DNA of 64,000 bases from Mucilaginibacter sp. OK268 (GCF_900103125.1 NZ_FNJV01000008.1:62001-126000); one strand, 5' to 3'. Positions 1 to 8,940 are shown, counted from the first letter of the stretch. The notes: a model not told the origin generated them from the sequence alone. Numbers and translations: made by a program.

Positions 1-2
1 AC

Positions 3-176
3 AAAGCCCAAAACAATATCCCCGCATTGCAAGCAGATCGCTTTAAACAAGTGATCGAAAAAAGCATCGAGGCCGGTAAAAAAGAAGGTTTATCTGAAAC
101 TTTTGTAACCGAACTGATGAACGCTATCCACAAAGAAAGCTTGCGAATAGAGGAAGAGATCAAGGCTCAAAAGTAA
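3..176 (+). CDS. C-terminal end of a type II (AroQ) chorismate mutase domain, partial
   Basis: An open frame enters from the left edge in frame 3 and stops with TAA at 174-176, leaving 58 codons. The visible tail is helical and ends with an IHKESLRIEEE segment. This matches the last helix of AroQ-type chorismate mutases, which convert chorismate to prephenate in Phe/Tyr synthesis. In Bacteroidota this domain is commonly fused behind a DAHP synthase, so the missing upstream part could be that enzyme; this is inference. The helix position that is usually Gln in this motif reads Glu here. The family call rests on a short stretch, so confidence is moderate. Confidence 0.65.
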   Translation, partial: KAQNNIPALQADRFKQVIEKSIEAGKKEGLSETFVTELMNAIHKESLRIEEEIKAQK

Positions 177-234
177 TTGATTCAAATACATGTGATCGCC
201 CTGTCAAGATATCAAAAGATATTCGTTCAAACAC

Positions 235-315
235 GGGTGTCATGGTGAGCCACGTCGAACCATGGTGGGCAGGCCTCTGCGCTCGACCCTTCGACGGAGC
301 TCAGGGTGACAGCCC
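235..315. repeat. Intergenic palindromic repeat, family A, copy 1
   Basis: An imperfect inverted repeat whose arms begin TGTCATGGTGAGC and end GCTCAGGGTGACA, with inner CGTCGAA/TTCGACG arms and a core AGGCCTCTGCGC. Related copies lie at 2254-2326, 5495-5566 and 9223-9294, always between genes. The rest of 177-527 shows no gene; it is AT-rich leader sequence in front of the glycosidase. Confidence 0.85.
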
Positions 316-527
316 TCCATGCCTATTGATAAGCTATTACGCTGTCAAAAGGATCTAATTTAATCACAATCAAAATTTGTATTTAAGCGCATCAAAATTT
401 AATTCAGAGTGTAGCCCTTCGAACGGAACAGCCTGATTATGAGATTTTTTACCGCTAAATAAGTCTGGTATTAAACCGTATCAATTTCATTCCAAGTTAT
501 TATAAATCAATTATTTATACCCGTCTA

Positions 528-560
528 TTTGCTTTATTCTCATTAACTTTAATAAATTTG
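528..560 (+). promoter_or_regulatory. Bacteroidota sigma-ABfr-type promoter for the GH30 gene
   Basis: TTTG at 528-531 is followed after 21 bases by TAAATTTG at 553-560. This fits the Bacteroidota -33 TTTG / -7 TAnnTTTG promoter and its usual spacing. Transcription would start about 50 bases before the ATG at 621, which supports that start over the ATG at 558. Confidence 0.55.
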
Positions 561-620
561 GATTGCCGGAAACGTCCATTTTCAGCGTTATTCAAAGCCG
601 GTATCCTATTAAATAAATCC

Positions 621-2081
621 ATGAAGAAAAAACTTTTAATTGCCTGTTTTATCGCGGGCAGCCTTGTAAAAGCTGGCTTTGTAAATGCCCAGGGTACAGC
701 TCCGTTTTCTGTCAACAATAAATCGGTAAAGGTAATTGTGTCTGAAAAAGAAGCGGGCTATAAGCTTACACCAACCGAAACGCTTCAATTTACTGATAAA
801 CCACAACCCGGCGAAACCGAGGTTTCCGTTTTTGTTGATCCAGCTAAAACATTTCAAACTATGCTGGGTGTGGGTGGCGCCTTAACCGATGCCTCGGCCG
901 AAGTATTTTATAAGTTGCCAAAAGACAAACAAAAAGAGTTTTTAACCGCCTACTACGATAAAGACAAAGGCATTGGTTATACCATGGCCCGTACCAATAT
1001 TCAAAGCTGCGATTTCTCGAGCGCGAGCTACAGCTACGTAAAAGAAGGTGATGCCGACCTGAAAACATTTGATATCAGTCATGATAAAACCTATCGTATA
1101 CCTTTTATCAAAGCGGCTATGGCTGCGGCTGGCGGCAAGCTAAACCTGTTTGTTTCGCCATGGAGCCCACCGGCTTTTATGAAAGACAATAACGATGTAT
1201 TGCACGGTGGTAAATTGAAACCAGAGTTTGACCAAAGCTGGGCTAATCTCTTTGTGAAATTTATAAAGGCTTACGAAAAAGAAGGCATCCCGGTATGGGG
1301 CCTTTCGGTACAGAACGAACCCATGGCTAAACAAAGCTGGGAGTCATGCATGTTCACCGCCGATGAAGAGCGCGATTTTGTAAAGAACTTCCTGGGTCCA
1401 ACCCTACACAAACAAGGTTTAGCCGAAAAGAAACTGATTGTTTGGGATCATAACCGCGATTTGCTTTATCAGCGTGCCAGCACCATTTTAGAGGACCCTG
1501 AGGCTGCTAAATACATCTGGGGTGTAGGTTTCCACTGGTATGAGACCTGGACAGGCGCCGGTCAGCAATTTGAAAGCACCCGCCGCGTGCATGAATCATT
1601 CCCCGATAAAAACCTGATCTTTACAGAAGGTTGTATCGAAAAATTTGATTTTGCCCAAATTAACGACTGGGCCCTGGGCGAAAGATACGGTCTATCCATG
1701 ATCAACGATTTTAATGCGGGTACCGTAGCCTGGACCGATTGGAACGTTTTGCTTGATGAAAAAGGCGGACCAAACCACGTAGGCAACTTTTGCTTTGCGC
1801 CAATACATGCCGATACGCAAACCGGTAACCTGATCTACACCAGTTCATACTATTACCTGGGGCACTTCTCTAAATTTATCCGCCCGGGCGCCAAACGTGT
1901 AAGTGCGGTAGCCAGCAGGGATAAATTGTTAACCACCGCCTACCTGAATACCGATGGTAAACTGACCATAGTGGTAATGAATAAAACCGACGAAAAAATT
2001 GAATACAGTTTATGGATAAAAGGCAAAGCCGCTAAAACAACCAGCTTGCCGCACTCCATCGCTACGCTTGTAGTAGAATAA
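621..2081 (+). CDS. Glycoside hydrolase family 30 enzyme (glucosylceramidase-like beta-glycosidase)
   Basis: A 486-residue secreted enzyme. The ATG at 621 starts a clear signal peptide (MKKKLLIACFIAGSL..., cleaved near VNA-QG). An in-frame ATG at 558 would bury that signal behind 21 extra residues and lies on the predicted promoter, so it was not used. The (beta/alpha)8 core carries both GH30 catalytic glutamates: the acid/base Glu in VQNEP (about residue 233) and the nucleophile Glu in FTEGC (about residue 336). A short beta-sandwich domain follows, as is usual in GH30. GH30 enzymes cleave glucosyl, xylosyl or fucosyl beta-linkages; the exact substrate cannot be read here. It has no SusC/SusD partner next to it and appears to be a single-gene unit. 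Confidence 0.92.
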   Translation: MKKKLLIACFIAGSLVKAGFVNAQGTAPFSVNNKSVKVIVSEKEAGYKLTPTETLQFTDKPQPGETEVSVFVDPAKTFQTMLGVGGALTDASAEVFYKLPKDKQKEFLTAYYDKDKGIGYTMARTNIQSCDFSSASYSYVKEGDADLKTFDISHDKTYRIPFIKAAMAAAGGKLNLFVSPWSPPAFMKDNNDVLHGGKLKPEFDQSWANLFVKFIKAYEKEGIPVWGLSVQNEPMAKQSWESCMFTADEERDFVKNFLGPTLHKQGLAEKKLIVWDHNRDLLYQRASTILEDPEAAKYIWGVGFHWYETWTGAGQQFESTRRVHESFPDKNLIFTEGCIEKFDFAQINDWALGERYGLSMINDFNAGTVAWTDWNVLLDEKGGPNHVGNFCFAPIHADTQTGNLIYTSSYYYLGHFSKFIRPGAKRVSAVASRDKLLTTAYLNTDGKLTIVVMNKTDEKIEYSLWIKGKAAKTTSLPHSIATLVVE

Positions 2082-2253
2082 AAAGCCTTATACTAATCAA
2101 CTATATCTCTGGTGTGGTGGGTCATTTATGATCCACCACTATCATTTATGGGCAGATGGAGAGGCGGAAGTTTGGTTCCGTATTAATTGCTCTTCTTATT
2201 CCTGGTTCTCTATTAAACCAAAATAAATTAAACTATAAAACTTAAAAAAAGCC

Positions 2254-2326
2254 TGTCAGTCTGAGCTTGTCGAAGACTCGCGCGCAGAGGCCTGCACACC
2301 ATGGTTCGACGGGGCTCACCATGACA
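2254..2326. repeat. Intergenic palindromic repeat, family A, copy 2
   Basis: Starts TGTCAGTCTGAGC and ends GCTCACCATGACA, with CTTGTCGAAG/GGTTCGAC inner arms and the GCAGAGGCCTGC core in reverse orientation relative to copy 1. It lies between the convergent GH30 and purU genes and could fold as a bidirectional terminator, but no T-run supports that. Confidence 0.85.
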
Positions 2327-2361
2327 CCACGTTTTGCAGTTCAGCATGACAACCATTTTGC

Positions 2362-3186
2362 TTACCCAAAAACAACCGTTTTATTCCCATAAACAAAAAC
2401 ACGATCTTCAATGACCAATTTAAGGGCATTAGCCAATACAGCCGTTTCAATTTCCTGGCCTGCTTTAACCATGGTAGCCGCCGTGAATGAATGATTTACC
2501 GGGATGATCTGCTGCGCGATGATGGGGCCTTCGTCCAACTCATTAGATACAAAATGGGCTGTAGCACCAATGAGCTTTACACCGCGTTCAAAAGCCTGTT
2601 TATAAGGATTGGCACCAATAAATGCCGGCAAAAACGAATGGTGTATATTAATGATACGCATCGGGAACCGGGCCACAAAAGCGGGCGACAAGATCCGCAT
2701 GAACTTGGCCAGCACAATATAATCCGGTGCATACTGTTGTATCACATCAGCCATTTGCTGCTCCAGCTCTTCCCGACCATATTGCTCGTGCGAAAGGTGA
2801 TAAAAAGGCATATCAAAACGTTCGCAAATATCCTGCAGGGTGGCATGGTTGCCAATTACGCATTGCACCGTTGCGCCCAGGGTTTTAAAATAATTACGTA
2901 TCAGTATATCGGCCAGGCAATGGTACTCTTTGGTTACCATAACCACTATTTTTTTATGCGGGATCGGGTTTACCGATATAATAGCGCCGGCAGGTAATAC
3001 GCCTTTCAATGTATCTTCCAAGCCCTCAGTATCTCCATCCTCAATTTCCAGACGTACAAAGAAAATATCTTCGGCCTTATCCACATGTTCACGCATGGAA
3101 ACGATATTGAGCTGGTGTTTGGCCAGTATAGTGGCTATGGAGCCCACCAAACCAACCTGATCTTTACATTGAATAACAATAATCAT
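2362..3186 (-). CDS. purU: Formyltetrahydrofolate deformylase
   Basis: Hydrolyses 10-formyl-THF to THF and formate, balancing the one-carbon pool and supplying formate for purine synthesis. The 274-residue protein has an N-terminal ACT domain (about residues 1-75, starting MIIVIQCKDQVGLVG) and a C-terminal formyltransferase domain. The catalytic Asn-X-His-His is visible in NIHHSFLP (Asn180, His182), and the catalytic Asp is in LDEGPI (Asp218). The 38-residue Asn-to-Asp spacing equals that of glycinamide ribonucleotide transformylase. I used the ATG at 3186; the reading frame extends five codons further to a TTG at 3201. It is a stand-alone minus-strand gene. Confidence 0.93.
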   Translation of the reverse strand: MIIVIQCKDQVGLVGSIATILAKHQLNIVSMREHVDKAEDIFFVRLEIEDGDTEGLEDTLKGVLPAGAIISVNPIPHKKIVVMVTKEYHCLADILIRNYFKTLGATVQCVIGNHATLQDICERFDMPFYHLSHEQYGREELEQQMADVIQQYAPDYIVLAKFMRILSPAFVARFPMRIINIHHSFLPAFIGANPYKQAFERGVKLIGATAHFVSNELDEGPIIAQQIIPVNHSFTAATMVKAGQEIETAVLANALKLVIEDRVFVYGNKTVVFG

Positions 3187-3322
3187 AGTATCAGGGTACA
3201 AAAAGAATTTGCCCGTAATTTACAAACAGGTATCATTTATACAAACAATTATATGCTTTAAAATCAGCAGCATGTATCATTTAGGCCGTCATCTTCGTAA
3301 TTTAGGGTATAAACCTTACAGT

Positions 3323-3724
3323 ATGAAACATTTTCTTTTAATGCTCATAGCGCTCACATTATGCAGCGCGAGCTCCTGCAATAAGGGCAAACTCCCGGCA
3401 TCAACTTCTATTGTGGGGCAATGGCGCTGGATTAAATCAGTAGGTGGTATAGGTGGTTTTACAACAACACCGCAAAGTACCGGCTTTATCCAGCGATACC
3501 AATTTAATGACGATAGCACTTTTCGTTTTTTCAGGAAAGACACAGCGGCTATGCAGGGCAAATTTTCCATCGTCCGGAACTACAAATACGGCAACTCCAC
3601 CATCGATGTATTAAAAACAGGCAACTCCTTTGACCAGTCTTTACTGATCAGAAACGACACCCTGTTTTTGTATGACATATCCATCAGCGATGGGTACAAC
3701 AATACTTACGTGAGGATTAAATAG
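3323..3724 (+). CDS. Small lipocalin-like lipoprotein, hypothetical
   Basis: A 133-residue protein beginning at the ATG at 3323, directly before a lipoprotein signal (MKHFLLMLIALTLCSASSC, lipidated Cys near residue 19). The frame is open upstream to 3209, but those codons would precede the signal and are unlikely to be translated. The mature part reads IVGQWRW near its start and has alternating beta strands (FQRYQFNDDSTF, DTLFLYD), typical of the small lipocalin-like or META-like lipoproteins common in Sphingobacteriaceae. The function is not known. It is convergent with the cupin gene. Confidence 0.7.
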   Translation: MKHFLLMLIALTLCSASSCNKGKLPASTSIVGQWRWIKSVGGIGGFTTTPQSTGFIQRYQFNDDSTFRFFRKDTAAMQGKFSIVRNYKYGNSTIDVLKTGNSFDQSLLIRNDTLFLYDISISDGYNNTYVRIK

Positions 3725-3725
3725 T

Positions 3726-3804
3726 CTTGAGTCCGAAGTCCTAAGTCTTAAGTTGAACAGAAGAGATTCTTTTGACTTATGACTCAAGACTTCGGACTTA
3801 GAAC
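3726..3804. repeat. Imperfect inverted repeat between convergent genes
   Basis: AGTCCGAAGTC at 3730-3740 is matched by GACTTCGGACT at 3788-3798, within longer runs of shuffled AAGTC/CTTAAG words. It sits between the stop codons of the lipoprotein and cupin genes and could act as a bidirectional terminator. The low-complexity word set suggests another intergenic repeat family. Confidence 0.7.
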
Positions 3805-4170
3805 TTAAGACTCAAAATCCGGTATAAAATTCACCTGGTTTTCCTGGTCAAACGTTACGTAAACTCGACGCCAGGGTTCGTCATTGATCAGGCGCCATTT
3901 GTGGGCTGTGCCGGTAGTGTCGGTAGCTATCAGTATTTCACCTGGTTTCAGTATAAAAGTTTCGCCTGTACGGGTCTCAAACTCCAATGTACCTAACAGA
4001 GTGATCACGTATTGGTTGGTTGGCGCGTTATGCCAGTCGAAGAATGAATGTGGCGGCGATTCCTGGAACCGGATAGACTGCGCCTGGTTAAACTGAGCTT
4101 CGGCCACACTGCCTGTTTCTATGTGCGAATTACCGTCGGCCCCGGTATATAGTTTATATGCTTTGATCAT
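3805..4170 (-). CDS. Small cupin-domain protein
   Basis: A 121-residue cytoplasmic protein consisting of a single cupin barrel (about residues 35-110). The second cupin motif is visible as GETFILKPGEILIA followed by a GTAHKW segment that supplies a His. The first motif is degenerate (DWHNAPTNQYVITLLGTLEFE). Similar single-cupin proteins bind a metal and a small ligand, but the sequence does not reveal the substrate. It is an isolated minus-strand gene with an ATG start. Confidence 0.75.
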   Translation of the reverse strand: MIKAYKLYTGADGNSHIETGSVAEAQFNQAQSIRFQESPPHSFFDWHNAPTNQYVITLLGTLEFETRTGETFILKPGEILIATDTTGTAHKWRLINDEPWRRVYVTFDQENQVNFIPDFES

Positions 4171-4288
4171 TTTATTGAGCGCTATTGGCGCTGACCGCTA
4201 AGCTAAGATATTTTAATATTTTAGCGGTAAAGCCTACATAATGGCATTGTAAATTAAAACTTACCTGCGTTTAATTGGTTCATTAAAA

Positions 4289-4783
4289 ATGAGTTCAACC
4301 GCCTCCCTTCGGAAATTTCAATTTTTTCCATTGGTTATCAACCTGCTGATCACGCTGGTTGTTGGTTTTGTAGCCATGCTTTTTACCAGACCGCAAATAG
4401 CCGGTTGGTACAGCACCCTTAAAAAGCCATCCTTTAATCCTCCGCCCCAAGTGTTTGCCCCGGTGTGGATCGGTCTGTACATACTGATAGCTATTGCCGC
4501 CTACCTGGTCTGGAAACACCGGAGCCGCAAACCGGTGTATAAAGTAACCCGGGCCATTTATTTTATACAATTGTTTTTAAATGGATCATGGTCTATCGTA
4601 TTTTTTGGCCTTCATGAGGTATTTGGCGCATTGATTGTTATTATACTGCTATGGATCAGCATTATACTTACCATACAATGGTTCAATAAGTTCAACAAAA
4701 TGGCCGGATGGCTGTTATGGCCTTACCTGCTTTGGGTAAGTTTTGCTGGGGTATTAAATGCAAGCATATATTTCTTGAACTGA
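4289..4783 (+). CDS. TspO/MBR-family tryptophan-rich membrane protein
   Basis: A 164-residue integral membrane protein with five predicted helices. TspO hallmarks are present: the WYSTLKKPSFNPP loop after helix 1, FAPVW at the start of helix 2, and NGSWSIVFFG in helix 3. TspO proteins bind porphyrins and other tetrapyrroles and act in stress or regulatory roles; in bacteria they sit in the outer or inner membrane. The family is clear, but its role in this organism is inference. It is the first of two plus-strand genes separated by 66 bases. Confidence 0.92.
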   Translation: MSSTASLRKFQFFPLVINLLITLVVGFVAMLFTRPQIAGWYSTLKKPSFNPPPQVFAPVWIGLYILIAIAAYLVWKHRSRKPVYKVTRAIYFIQLFLNGSWSIVFFGLHEVFGALIVIILLWISIILTIQWFNKFNKMAGWLLWPYLLWVSFAGVLNASIYFLN

Positions 4784-4849
4784 CCGCTTTAAAACACTAT
4801 TTTTATTGCGTACATTTTTATACGGTAACATAACCGGCCAATTAAAATA

Positions 4850-5383
4850 ATGAAGAAAATATTCCTTTTATTATGCCTTATTACGGCTGTTCATAGTTTT
4901 GGCTTTGCAAAATCCATAGCCATCAATCATTTTGTTGTAAAAGAAAACCCTTTTGCTGTTGATGAGGTTGCCGTGGTTGCTACCGATACCGCCGGTGTGA
5001 TACAGGAGGATGTGAACGGGATATTCACCTTTGTGATGAACGGTTTCCAGGAGCAGTTGAAATTTGAAAAAGGGACCGCCTTTTATCGCCACAAGCTCGA
5101 CCGCTCCGCCTTTTTATATGCCAAACACATGAATGACAGTGGCACCCACGCTATTTTGTACTACATTTATAAGCATGACAGTAAACTAAGCCCCTTCCAT
5201 ATCAGCTGGGTCTTACTGGTGGCCATTCCGTTGGCTCTTGTGCTGCTGGCTTATATGTTTAAGCGATTTATTATTATAGCGGTGATCATATTTTGTATAT
5301 TCCTCTATTTTAACTACCACAACGGCCTAAGTATGCCCACCTTTTTTGAAAGCATTATTGACGGGCTCAAGGGAATGTTTTAG
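4850..5383 (+). CDS. Hypothetical membrane-anchored secreted protein
   Basis: A 177-residue protein with a signal peptide (MKKIFLLLCLITAVHSFGFA). A soluble domain of about 95 residues follows, then two closely spaced hydrophobic segments near the C-terminus (about residues 118-138 and 141-157) and a short polar tail. No known family is recognised. The soluble part (VNGIFTFVMNGFQEQLKFE, DRSAFLYAKHMNDSG) resembles the start of an extracytoplasmic sensor or anchor domain, but this is only an impression. It may be co-transcribed with the TspO-like gene. Confidence 0.6.
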   Translation: MKKIFLLLCLITAVHSFGFAKSIAINHFVVKENPFAVDEVAVVATDTAGVIQEDVNGIFTFVMNGFQEQLKFEKGTAFYRHKLDRSAFLYAKHMNDSGTHAILYYIYKHDSKLSPFHISWVLLVAIPLALVLLAYMFKRFIIIAVIIFCIFLYFNYHNGLSMPTFFESIIDGLKGMF

Positions 5384-5494
5384 GTGGGAAGCTAAAAGCG
5401 GAAGGCTTAAAGCTTAAAGCCTGTTTTGACGTGCGAATAGATCCTTTGTTTCTATCCATGACGTGTTGTAGAAGCCTTCGCATAAAGAAAGGCC

Positions 5495-5566
5495 TGTCAG
5501 TCTGAGCTTGTCGAAGACTCGTGCGCAGAGGCCTGCCCACCATGGTTCGACGGGCTCACCATGACA
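5495..5566. repeat. Intergenic palindromic repeat, family A, copy 3
   Basis: Nearly identical to the copy at 2254-2326 (TGTCAGTCTGAGC ... GCTCACCATGACA). Just upstream, 5388-5423 carries a different repeated word set (AGCGGAAGGCTTAAAGC) that recurs inverted at about 12560-12593. The remainder of 5384-5673 holds no gene. Confidence 0.85.
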
Positions 5567-5673
5567 CCCTGTTTATCCTTTAAAACCTCATTGTACCTTC
5601 AGAGGTCAACGATTTTATAACCCAGGAAGACAAAGTGTTAATTAGCTCATTCACTAACTCAATAATTCAACAA

Positions 5674-8052
5674 TTAAAAAGGTAGCCCTATACCAAAGTT
5701 CAGCTGCATAAAGTTGTAGCTGTCGCCGAGTATTTTGCCATGACCATCGGTGCCGGTGCTATTGGCCTTAAGGTATGCTTCCTTAAATTCACCCGACTTA
5801 AATAGTTCGCCAAAGTGTTTGATGAGCACCCATTGATCTGAGCCGTTAAACTGTGGATCTTTAAATTTAAATGCCGCGTCGAGCCGGAAGATAAAGAAAC
5901 CAAGATCAAACCGTAAACCTGTACCTATACCCACTGCTGTTGACTGCAACAGGTTATCAAATCTGAATTCGCCGCCCGGATTTTCGGTCTTCTTACCCAG
6001 GCGCCATACGTTACCGGCATCTATAAATACGGCCCCCTTTAGTTTGGCTCCCCAAAAGTTATTAGCCAGTGTGTACCGGTATTCGGCATTGCCAATTATT
6101 TTGATTTCGCCAAACTGGTCGAGATATTTTAACCGGGTACGATTAGTGGTATCGGTTCCGTAATAAGTTCCGCGGTTAAATTGCCCAGGCCCCAGTGTAC
6201 GGGGCAACCAGGCACGGATATCATTGGCACCACCGGTATAAAAGTTTTTTTCAAATATCAGCTGGTTACTGTTACCATAGGGGATACCAATACCTGGATT
6301 GATCCGGAATACAAACTGCCGCTCTCCGCCCAGTGTTTTGTAAATACGAAGGTCAAGTTCGGTTTTGGCGTATTGTGAAAAAGCATAACCAAAAATTTTG
6401 CGCTCATTATCCGCGTCTCTTGGCGCGTTAAACACGCTGCTCGCCAGGCTCAGAAAATTACCTCCAATATCTAAACTGCCGCGGAAATACGTAAAGTTTT
6501 TATAAGAGTTTAACTCAAGGGCATTATATTGAAAAGTGTACTGGCTGCCTGTTGTAAATGTGGTACGGCCAATTAACTTTACATAGGCGAGTCTGTTTTG
6601 TTTAATCAACGTATCCCTGGCAGCCGGATCAAGCACGCCCCGTGAAAACTCAATACTGATAGGTGTAATGGTATGTTGCTTACGACCGGTTTCAAAAAAG
6701 TCATAAGTAATGGAGTTAATAAAGCTTTCGCGCCTAACCAGGTCTTTTTGAAAAAACAGCGAATAATTGCTCGAAAAGGTAGTATGCGGCACGCCGAATT
6801 TACCTAACAACGGAAAACCAAATGGTGTTAAAATACGAGGGTAAACCAAGTTAACCCCTGCTCTTAGTTCCTGGTTCTGGATACTGTGCCCGTTATCAAA
6901 TAAAATACTCCAGTTTAATTTTACTTGTAATATAGCCGCTTGTTTAAACAGGTTACGGTTGGTAAAAGTGTTACCTATGTTATAACCAAAGCGCCCGCCG
7001 CTAAACAACACCTCGCCCTCCACCCTGTCTGACATTTTTTTGAGCGGCACTATATCAATTTGGGTATTGAGCCGATTGGAACTATCGGCCAGTTTTACGT
7101 AAGTGGGATTGGGCACATTGCGAAACACGTTTAATTCCGAAAGCCTGGTGGTGGTCAATGTCTGATTATCTATATTATAAAGATCCCCTTTACGCTGAAA
7201 GGTATAATCTTTTACCACCCGTGGCTTAAAGCGGCCCGAGAAATCAACAAATCTGAACTGCGAATCAACCTGCAGAGTATCCGCTTTACCGGATGTGCGC
7301 CCACTACTCCGCGAAATGGTGATGAGCGTATTATTGATGGTATAAACCGGGTGCTCTTTTTTACCCGCCGGGTTATCAATGATCATTTTAACATCAACTA
7401 CGCTATTATTAAAGGTGGAGTCGTAATCAAAACTGACATATTGCCTGTAAAAATCAAAGTAGCCATTCCGTTTCATCAGCGCGTAAAGTTCATCCCTGTC
7501 ATGAGCCAGGCTATCAGTGTCAAAGCGCGATCCTGGCGAAATATGGGATATTTTATTCCGGTTGGCATTATATAAGTTTTTAATGTTTTTATCGGCAATA
7601 CTATCCGTTACCTTACGGATCCGGAACATGGGGCCCTCCTGTGCGGTAAAAACCAACTCGGCTCTTTGCTTTTTAACAACAATACTGTCTTTTACTTTGG
7701 CTTTGAGGTAGCCACGGTTCTGGATATATTTTTCTATCTGGAAACGGGAATATTCAACCAGGTTACTGTCCAGAATGGATGGTGCCTCGCCAAAATTGCG
7801 TTTGCCGTTTTTACTGAAGGTGTAATAAAATTGCAGGTTGAGCCAGTTATTGGGCTGCTGTTCTTTATCTACATAATTTACAGCGGTTTCGGCAAATTCC
7901 TTATCGATGCCTTTAATAGTAATTTTGCGTACTATTACCTGGTCTTTTTTCAAACCACGGGTACTACTGCAGCCCGATCCGATAATGAGCAGCAAAATAC
8001 TTAATATTGTAAGGCGGAAAACAGCAGGGTTTATATATGCTTTCAAAATCAC
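5674..8052 (-). CDS. tamL: TamL-type BamA/TamA-family outer-membrane assembly lipoprotein
   Basis: A 792-residue outer-membrane protein. The N-terminus is hydrophobic and ends in a lipobox-like GSGC (Cys28) followed by SSTRGLKKDQ, so the protein is lipidated. Next come POTRA-like segments (VRKITIKGIDKEF..., MFRIRKVTD, PVYTINNTLIT) and a C-terminal 16-strand barrel with the BamA-type AEYRY strand, closing in NFGIGLPF with the C-terminal Phe typical of barrels. In Bacteroidota this lipidated TamA relative is called TamL and acts in outer-membrane homeostasis with TamB. The start is GTG at 8052 (TTG at 8046 possible), inside the divergent rRNA methyltransferase gene. No tamB is next to it. Confidence 0.85.
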   Translation of the reverse strand: MILKAYINPAVFRLTILSILLLIIGSGCSSTRGLKKDQVIVRKITIKGIDKEFAETAVNYVDKEQQPNNWLNLQFYYTFSKNGKRNFGEAPSILDSNLVEYSRFQIEKYIQNRGYLKAKVKDSIVVKKQRAELVFTAQEGPMFRIRKVTDSIADKNIKNLYNANRNKISHISPGSRFDTDSLAHDRDELYALMKRNGYFDFYRQYVSFDYDSTFNNSVVDVKMIIDNPAGKKEHPVYTINNTLITISRSSGRTSGKADTLQVDSQFRFVDFSGRFKPRVVKDYTFQRKGDLYNIDNQTLTTTRLSELNVFRNVPNPTYVKLADSSNRLNTQIDIVPLKKMSDRVEGEVLFSGGRFGYNIGNTFTNRNLFKQAAILQVKLNWSILFDNGHSIQNQELRAGVNLVYPRILTPFGFPLLGKFGVPHTTFSSNYSLFFQKDLVRRESFINSITYDFFETGRKQHTITPISIEFSRGVLDPAARDTLIKQNRLAYVKLIGRTTFTTGSQYTFQYNALELNSYKNFTYFRGSLDIGGNFLSLASSVFNAPRDADNERKIFGYAFSQYAKTELDLRIYKTLGGERQFVFRINPGIGIPYGNSNQLIFEKNFYTGGANDIRAWLPRTLGPGQFNRGTYYGTDTTNRTRLKYLDQFGEIKIIGNAEYRYTLANNFWGAKLKGAVFIDAGNVWRLGKKTENPGGEFRFDNLLQSTAVGIGTGLRFDLGFFIFRLDAAFKFKDPQFNGSDQWVLIKHFGELFKSGEFKEAYLKANSTGTDGHGKILGDSYNFMQLNFGIGLPF

Positions 8053-8786
8053 AAATCAGTTTATTATCATCCTTACAACATAAAAAGTTTCGCAGGGAAC
8101 ATGGTTTATTTATGGTTGAGGGTTACAAATCAGTTACGGAATTTATAAACTCTGCTTACCAGGTTGATACCATATACCATACCCCTGCAATTGCTCCAAA
8201 ATTGCTGAATTTATCCCGAAAAATAAACTTTCAGGAAATTTCATTAAATGAAGTCCAAAAAATCAGCTCACTGAAAACACCGCAAGAGGTAATTGGTTTG
8301 GTCAAGATACCAATATGGCCGGTATTAAATTATAAAGCGCTCGAAAAAAAGTTTTCGCTGGTACTGGATAGCGTGCAGGACCCGGGCAATATGGGCACCA
8401 TCATCCGCACTGCCGACTGGTTTGGGATACAGGATATCATTTGCTCTGAAGATACCGTTGATGTGTACAATCCCAAAGTAGTACAGGCTACCATGGGTTC
8501 GCTGGCACGTGTCAACGTACATTATGCCGATCTGTTAACCGTGCTGCCGCAGATCAAACTCCCCATATTTGGCGCTATGCTCAATGGTGAAAATATGTAT
8601 AACACCCATTTTGGTACCGAAGGCCTGCTGGTGATGGGCAACGAAGGGAACGGTATAAGCGCCCCGGTTGAGCAATTGATAACCAGCGCCGTAACCATCC
8701 CCAGGGCCGGAAATGCCGAATCATTGAACGTGGCTATTGCTACCGCGATACTCTGTTCAGAGATAAAAAGAAATTCAATGAAATAA
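8037..8786 (+). CDS. TrmH/SpoU-family RNA 2'-O-methyltransferase (RlmB-like)
   Basis: A 249-residue enzyme that transfers a methyl group from SAM to a ribose 2'-OH in rRNA or tRNA. It has an N-terminal substrate-binding domain (residues 1-95, with GLFMVEGYK) and a C-terminal SPOUT knot. The knot shows all three signature motifs: DPGNMGTIIRTADWFG, VMGNEGNGIS and IPRAGNAESLNVAIATAI. The exact target cannot be read. The ATG at 8037 lies 15 bases inside the oppositely oriented TamL gene, so the two share a divergent start region with no spacer. Confidence 0.9.
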   Translation: MLSKSQISLLSSLQHKKFRREHGLFMVEGYKSVTEFINSAYQVDTIYHTPAIAPKLLNLSRKINFQEISLNEVQKISSLKTPQEVIGLVKIPIWPVLNYKALEKKFSLVLDSVQDPGNMGTIIRTADWFGIQDIICSEDTVDVYNPKVVQATMGSLARVNVHYADLLTVLPQIKLPIFGAMLNGENMYNTHFGTEGLLVMGNEGNGISAPVEQLITSAVTIPRAGNAESLNVAIATAILCSEIKRNSMK

Positions 8787-8789
8787 ATG

Positions 8790-8821
8790 TTGGCTTTCCA
8801 AAAAATAAATTACTATTTTTG
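8790..8821 (+). promoter_or_regulatory. Promoter for tRNA-Cys
   Basis: TTG at 8790-8792 and TATTTTTG at 8814-8821 are separated by 21 bases, the same geometry as the GH30 promoter at 528-560. Transcription would start about 10 bases before the mature tRNA. Confidence 0.65.
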
Positions 8822-8836
8822 CAGTCCTTAAAAAAT

Positions 8837-8907
8837 GGTCGGGTGGCCGAGTGGCTAGGCAGAGGTCTGCAAAACCTTTTACAGCGGTTCGAATCCGCTC
8901 CCGACCT
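8837..8907 (+). tRNA. tRNA-Cys (GCA)
   Basis: A 71-base cloverleaf. The acceptor stem GGTCGGG (8837-8843) pairs perfectly with CCCGACC (8900-8906), followed by a T discriminator. The D-arm contains GGCCGAGTGGCTAGGC, the anticodon loop CTGCAAA gives GCA (Cys), and the T-arm loop is GGTTCGAATCC. The CCA end is not encoded. Confidence 0.95.
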
Positions 8908-8940
8908 CAAGGGTTTAAAAAAATTTAAAATATCAACACC

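Noticed and set aside
1562-1786. Antisense frames inside the GH30 gene
   Set aside because: Short minus-strand frames within GH30 with no signal, motif or start context; shadows of the coding strand.
2491-2997. A 168-codon open frame antisense to purU
   Set aside because: It lies wholly within purU on the other strand and its translation has no family likeness or signal; it is a shadow frame.
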